In this document: piece after piece, positions 5,204 to 8,840 of the stretch | Layout of the letters: every line of letters starts with the position of its first letter | Numbering within the stretch: position 1 is the stretch's first letter | NCBI GenBank assembly: GCA_903821255.1 | Contig: CAIJKT010000937.1 | Coordinates: 1 to 8,840 of the forward strand | Origin: an uncultured Lentisphaeria bacterium | GTDB lineage: Bacteria; Verrucomicrobiota; Lentisphaeria; Victivallales; Victivallaceae | DNA length: 8,840 bases | Reading direction: 5' to 3' | Notes under the pieces: model-generated | What the model was told of the DNA's origin: nothing | Seen by the model: the letters and a program-made list of their open reading frames with translations, nothing else | Database searches by the model: none | Program-made: the position numbers and the translations under genes

Positions 5204-6772
5204 GTGAAATTTGCCGCCTGTATAATTGCTGGAATGATGTCTTTGCTTACTGTACATGGAACAACCGTATATCAATGCGAGTTCAAACCGGATCAGCTCA
5301 AAGACTGGAATATACCTTCGTCCGCAACCATTGAAACAATTAATGGCAACCCGCTACTCAGCATTACCGTCAGCCCGGAAGACGGCGGGGGGAAACAGAA
5401 TTTCGCCACCCGCAAATTCGACCTGACGCCATACAGGAACAAGATTTTATTTTTGAGCTGCAAGATCAAAGCCGGACAGGTTACGGTTCCCAAACAGTCC
5501 TGGAACGGAGTGAAGTTCATGGTTAATTTCCATACCGGCGGACTTGAAACCTGGCAGCATATTAACAATGTATGGGGAACATTTGACTGGAAGGAATACT
5601 CCTTTTCCTTTCCGGTGCCGAATGACGCCCAAAGCGGAACCCTGTCGCTCGGCTTGCAGGATTGCAGCGGAACCGTAAAGTTCTCAGATTTAAAAGTCAT
5701 GACGGCTGATTTGCAGTCGCTCTATCCGGTGCCGCCCGTGCCAGAAAAATTCAAAGCGGAATACACCGGACGGGTCAGCGGGATGCCCCGTCTGCGCGGC
5801 GTAATGTCGCCGCCCCAATACCGCAGGAGTGACTTGGAAGACCTGGCCAAATGGGGGGCAAACCTGATCCGCTGGCAACTGGTACGCGCCTGGGGCAAAG
5901 CCGGAACTGATCGCGACCAGGCTGAATACTCCAAATGGATAGACAGTAAAATCGCCGAACTGGACCAACTGCTCACGGACGCCGGACGGCTGGGGATCAA
6001 AGTCGTGATCGACTTGCATTCACCGCCGGGCGGACGCTATGAAAACCGCAGTATGGCAATGCTCTACGAAGAAAAATACGCGCAGCAGTTCATTGAAATA
6101 TGGGAACGCATTGCAAAGAAGTTCAAAGGACATGAAGCCGTATGGGGTTACGACCTGATCAACGAGCCTGTCCAGGGCATGCCGGCCTTATATGACTATC
6201 TGACGATTCAGATTATGGCGGCGAACGCGATCCGGAAGATTGACCCTGACGTCCCGGTCATCATTGAATCAAACGAATGGGACAGCCCCGCCTCCTATAA
6301 ATATCTCGGACCGCTGCCCATGAAGGATGTAATCTACCAGGTTCACATGTATGTTCCCGGAGAATTCACCCATCAGGGCGTTAACAATAACTGGGGCGAA
6401 ACATCAAAAGGCAAATTAATCACTTATCCCGGTTTAATCAGCGGCAGCGAATACAACCGTGAAACTCTGCGCAAAGTGTTGCAGCCGGTCATTGACTTTC
6501 AGAAAAAATACGGCGCGCGCATCTACGTCGGGGAATTCTCCGCCATCCGCTGGGCGCCCGGCGCCGCGCAATACCTGGATGACTGCATTTCTATTTTCGA
6601 AGAACACGACTGGAACTGGACTTATCATGCATACCGGGAATGGACCGGCTGGAGCGTCGAGTACAGCAACGTCTGGAATGACAACACCCCATCCACCCGG
6701 GACACCGACCGCAAAAAGGTACTGCTGAAATGGTTCGAAAAAAATCAGAAGCCGTCCGACAGTAAAAAATAA
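5204..6772 (+). CDS. Secreted GH5-family glycoside hydrolase with N-terminal CBM4/9-like module
   Basis: A protein of 522 residues starting at GTG. Residues 1-19 form a short Sec signal peptide (cut near VHG|TT). Residues about 25-168 form a beta-sandwich resembling CBM4/9-type modules: FDLTPYRNKILFLSCKIKAG, a W-containing loop near 117-129, and an SGTVKFSDLKV last strand. The catalytic (beta/alpha)8 part spans about 195-510: RGVMSP, NLIRWQL (220-226), VVIDLHSPPGG (267-277), WGYDLINEP with acid/base E321, YQVHMYVP (378-385), YVGEFSAIRW with nucleophile E444, and a W472-containing NWTYHAYREW. These match the retaining GH5 arrangement, in which two glutamates cleave beta-glycosidic bonds, commonly in beta-glucans or mannans. 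The subfamily and substrate cannot be fixed by eye. It lies 98 bp after the GH123-like gene on the same strand, so read-through or its own promoter is possible. Both catalytic residues are intact. Confidence 0.92.
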   Translation: MKFAACIIAGMMSLLTVHGTTVYQCEFKPDQLKDWNIPSSATIETINGNPLLSITVSPEDGGGKQNFATRKFDLTPYRNKILFLSCKIKAGQVTVPKQSWNGVKFMVNFHTGGLETWQHINNVWGTFDWKEYSFSFPVPNDAQSGTLSLGLQDCSGTVKFSDLKVMTADLQSLYPVPPVPEKFKAEYTGRVSGMPRLRGVMSPPQYRRSDLEDLAKWGANLIRWQLVRAWGKAGTDRDQAEYSKWIDSKIAELDQLLTDAGRLGIKVVIDLHSPPGGRYENRSMAMLYEEKYAQQFIEIWERIAKKFKGHEAVWGYDLINEPVQGMPALYDYLTIQIMAANAIRKIDPDVPVIIESNEWDSPASYKYLGPLPMKDVIYQVHMYVPGEFTHQGVNNNWGETSKGKLITYPGLISGSEYNRETLRKVLQPVIDFQKKYGARIYVGEFSAIRWAPGAAQYLDDCISIFEEHDWNWTYHAYREWTGWSVEYSNVWNDNTPSTRDTDRKKVLLKWFEKNQKPSDSKK

Positions 6773-6810
6773 AGTTACTTTCAGAATTAGGCCATGCGGT
6801 AATTTATCTA
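6773..6810. other. 38-bp gap between convergent genes
   Basis: The GH5 and six-hairpin genes converge here. AAAGT-T-ACTTT (6771-6781) is a small dyad. Read on the minus strand it is followed by a run of six T (complement of 6764-6769), which gives at best a very weak intrinsic terminator for the minus-strand gene. The stem would have about four A/T-rich pairs. No convincing terminator for the plus-strand gene is visible. Confidence 0.2.
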
Positions 6811-8840
6811 TTATGTGGATGAGTCATAGCGCATAGATTTGCCAGGAAGCAGCGACAATGTGTCTTTAGAACAATGTTTCCGGAACGATGTTTCAAGTTT
6901 GACATTTTTGCCGAAACTTAATTTAAAGGTCAATGCCTTTGAACCTGAATTGACGATGCACAGATGTCTCAATACGCTGTTTTTCAGTGAGTATGAGATT
7001 GACAGTCCCTGTTCAACGCGCAAGTTTCTGACGCTGCAATCGGGCCAGGAGTCCGGGATTCCCGCCCCTATCTGCACGGTATCGGCATAAACATTGACTG
7101 CCATCCGGCTCAGAGCGGTCAGAAAAGAAGCGTGTGCCGTCGCCATCCAGTGTTTATACAAACTGCCGTCCGGTCTCACCTGCTCGGGAAATCCGCCCAG
7201 GCGATTGGTGTTTTTGCAACAGGCATCCAAATAAGCGGAGGCTTTGCGGGGATCGCCCAGGGATGCCCAAATTGCCGCCGCCCAGGCCTGAAACCAGGGA
7301 ACATTGCGAGCGTCCTGACGGGGACATCCGCAACGGCAGACATCGACGAAACGCCCGCGGTTCCGCCACAATCCGGTCATGGTTCTCCGGGCGGACTCGT
7401 ATTCCGGGTCAAGCAGAAAGATCATGGAGCCGAAACTTGGTGAATTCGCGCCCTGAGCAGCAAGGAGCAGGCCGGCCGGATCATGATTTGCTTTCAGTCC
7501 CAGTTCCATTTTACGCAGGATGCGTTCATACTGCGGGGATATCCCGACATTGAGGATTTGCGCCGACTCGATCAGGCAGCCTAACGCTTTGATGGTCGCC
7601 CCGGCGGTCCAGGTGTCGTTGCCGCGTCTGCACCTTGTGGATTCGTCCACCCCTTCGCAATTAACAATCACGGCGGAGTCGACATCCTCCCGGACGCCGT
7701 AGGAAACGATGAAATCCACCGCATCCCTGATGACCGGAAAGAGGGTTTGCAATTGTGCGTGATCTCCGGTAAAACGGAACTGGTTGAACGCGGCAACGGC
7801 GACAACGGCGTTATTGTGGAATTCGTCAATTTCAAGGAGATGATTGCAACGGCCATGACGGTCGGTACACCAGCCGTAACGGGCGCCATCGCCGCGTCCA
7901 TATTTTTGTTTCCAGAGTTCGGCATTGCGGCGGGCCTGCGGCAGGATTTTCAAGTTGAACAGACTTAGCTTTTCGGCTTCCACCATTTTATTGTTACGCA
8001 GAAAAGCCTCGTGCATGAAGAATGAATCCCAGAAAATCTTACCCTGCCATAGCCACGGATACATGCCGGTCGGCGTGGAGCCGTCAACAGGATGCTGATG
8101 CGCTTTCAACAGATAATTGCTGACCGTGTACAGATAGTCGATATCCGGATTGCCGGTGCGAATTGAGGAACGGCGCTGATAAGAGTTCCAGGCGGTTGCG
8201 TGCTCTCTGAGAATTCCGGCATAATTCATGGAGGTTATCTTGTTGCGGATAGTCTCCGCAGCCCGTGCAGGATCGTCATAATCAAGGGTGTCGCCGATGA
8301 ACAGATATTGAGTGAACTGCATTTTCGGACGAATATTGCGTACTGAGATGCGACCGCCCCTCCAGGCCAGGCGACCGCCCTCGGCGCCAATCTGTCCGTC
8401 GATGGCCGGCGGATCAGTCAACAGCATGGCAATACCGCTCCAGGCAGAGGATGCATACCGGGCGGTCATGCCGCGATAGCGGTCATCCCGGGCAAATTCA
8501 TATTTAACTTCCGGCTCGTCTCCCTCGGGACGGGAAAGGACAAATTCGACAGCAGCGTCCCCCGCGGGAACTGCAATAAATTCAAAATGCTCGACCAGCA
8601 AATGATCGACCGCAAGAAAAGTTGTCACTTTGAACTTGAACCCGGCGGCCTCGGCACTGGTATGCAGAACGGCGCGACAAGGCTCGAAACGCTGTTCGAA
8701 ATCCCGGATCAAGTGCTGTTCACCGTCAAGCGTTAACATATAGCCGGTAAAGAACAGCGGGCAAAGGGCGGAATCACCATCGCCCTTGCGGCGGTCCGCC
8801 TTAAACCAGCAGCGGTCAATGTGTTCGAGTCCTTTGTCAC
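6811..8840 (-). CDS. Six-hairpin (alpha/alpha)6 glycosidase, GH65/GH95-like, 5' end outside window
   Basis: The frame runs unbroken to the right edge (last full codon 8836-8838). The Met at 8739 is internal: 33 further residues lie upstream in frame, including GLEHIDRCWFK and PLFFTGY, so the gene is truncated at its 5' end. About 675 residues are visible. Numbering from the 8739 Met, an N-terminal beta-sandwich spans to about 150. A linker with EHATAWNSYQ follows (179-188). An (alpha/alpha)6 barrel then carries GKIFWDSFFMHEAFL (233-247), DEFHNNAVVAVAAF (305-318) and EGVDES (362-367). The last aligns by position with the GPDEY catalytic-acid motif of GH65, making E366 the likely acid. FPEQ and WMATAHASFLTAL (517-543) close the barrel, and a small beta domain ends the protein. 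The GH65 phosphate-binding Ser-rich loop is not evident, so a hydrolase is more likely than a phosphorylase (inference). Signal peptide and substrate cannot be judged. It is transcribed toward GH5 and would need its own promoter outside the window. Confidence 0.75.
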   Translation of the reverse strand, partial: DKGLEHIDRCWFKADRRKGDGDSALCPLFFTGYMLTLDGEQHLIRDFEQRFEPCRAVLHTSAEAAGFKFKVTTFLAVDHLLVEHFEFIAVPAGDAAVEFVLSRPEGDEPEVKYEFARDDRYRGMTARYASSAWSGIAMLLTDPPAIDGQIGAEGGRLAWRGGRISVRNIRPKMQFTQYLFIGDTLDYDDPARAAETIRNKITSMNYAGILREHATAWNSYQRRSSIRTGNPDIDYLYTVSNYLLKAHQHPVDGSTPTGMYPWLWQGKIFWDSFFMHEAFLRNNKMVEAEKLSLFNLKILPQARRNAELWKQKYGRGDGARYGWCTDRHGRCNHLLEIDEFHNNAVVAVAAFNQFRFTGDHAQLQTLFPVIRDAVDFIVSYGVREDVDSAVIVNCEGVDESTRCRRGNDTWTAGATIKALGCLIESAQILNVGISPQYERILRKMELGLKANHDPAGLLLAAQGANSPSFGSMIFLLDPEYESARRTMTGLWRNRGRFVDVCRCGCPRQDARNVPWFQAWAAAIWASLGDPRKASAYLDACCKNTNRLGGFPEQVRPDGSLYKHWMATAHASFLTALSRMAVNVYADTVQIGAGIPDSWPDCSVRNLRVEQGLSISYSLKNSVLRHLCIVNSGSKALTFKLSFGKNVKLETSFRKHCSKDTLSLLPGKSMRYDSST

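Noticed and set aside
6761..6810. Bidirectional intrinsic terminator between the convergent genes
   Set aside because: The only dyad gives about four A/T-rich pairs with a minimal loop, and the plus strand has no T-run, so I list it only as a low-confidence gap.
7134..7553. 139-codon plus-strand frame opposite the six-hairpin gene
   Set aside because: The minus strand carries recognisable glycosidase motifs throughout. This plus frame is Arg/Pro/Gly-rich, as antisense shadows usually are.
8737..8739. ATG at 8739 as the true start of the minus-strand enzyme
   Set aside because: The frame stays open for 33 more codons to the window edge with plausible protein sequence. The encoded start (MLTLDGEQ) looks like the interior of the N-terminal beta-sandwich.

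Overview
The window looks like part of a carbohydrate-utilisation locus from a Lentisphaerota (Victivallis-like) bacterium, or a close PVC-superphylum relative. The strongest clue is the pseudopilin-type protein at 867-1679. Its N-terminal helix ([20 protein letters not shown]) and its spaced His/Asp-Gly C-terminal motif belong to a family greatly expanded in Lentisphaerota and Planctomycetota. Secreted, multimodular glycoside hydrolases under a LacI-type regulator fit the same picture. The lineage call is inference from protein style; no rRNA or other phylogenetic marker is present.

Layout, left to right. Positions 2-853 (+) hold the C-terminal part of a LacI-family sugar-responsive regulator whose DNA-binding domain lies outside the window. 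Its last ~43 codons are AT-rich and look like a regulatory region that happens to be read in frame: they contain a 16-bp direct repeat, a 17-bp dyad and a TATAAT box. Positions 867-1679 (+) encode a pseudopilin-like protein behind a near-perfect ribosome binding site. Positions 1695-5105 (+), only 15 bp downstream, encode a large secreted GH123-like (former DUF4091) glycosidase carrying three tandem N-terminal beta-rich modules of one unrecognised family. After a 98-bp gap with possible alternative RNA stems, 5204-6772 (+) encodes a secreted GH5 hydrolase with an N-terminal CBM4/9-like module. Positions 6811-8840 (-) encode a convergent, 5'-truncated six-hairpin (GH65/GH95-like) enzyme.

How the genes may work together (inference). 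The regulator would sense a saccharide and control the pseudopilin/GH123-like pair, and perhaps GH5. The GH5 would cut internal beta-linkages of a polymer, the GH123-like enzyme would remove other residues while its modules hold the glycan, and the six-hairpin enzyme would process released oligosaccharides. No transporter, SusC/SusD pair, sulfatase, tRNA, rRNA, CRISPR array or transposase is visible. The most interesting points are the repeated module family, the non-canonical pseudopilin placed between regulator and hydrolase, and the apparent read-through tail of the regulator.
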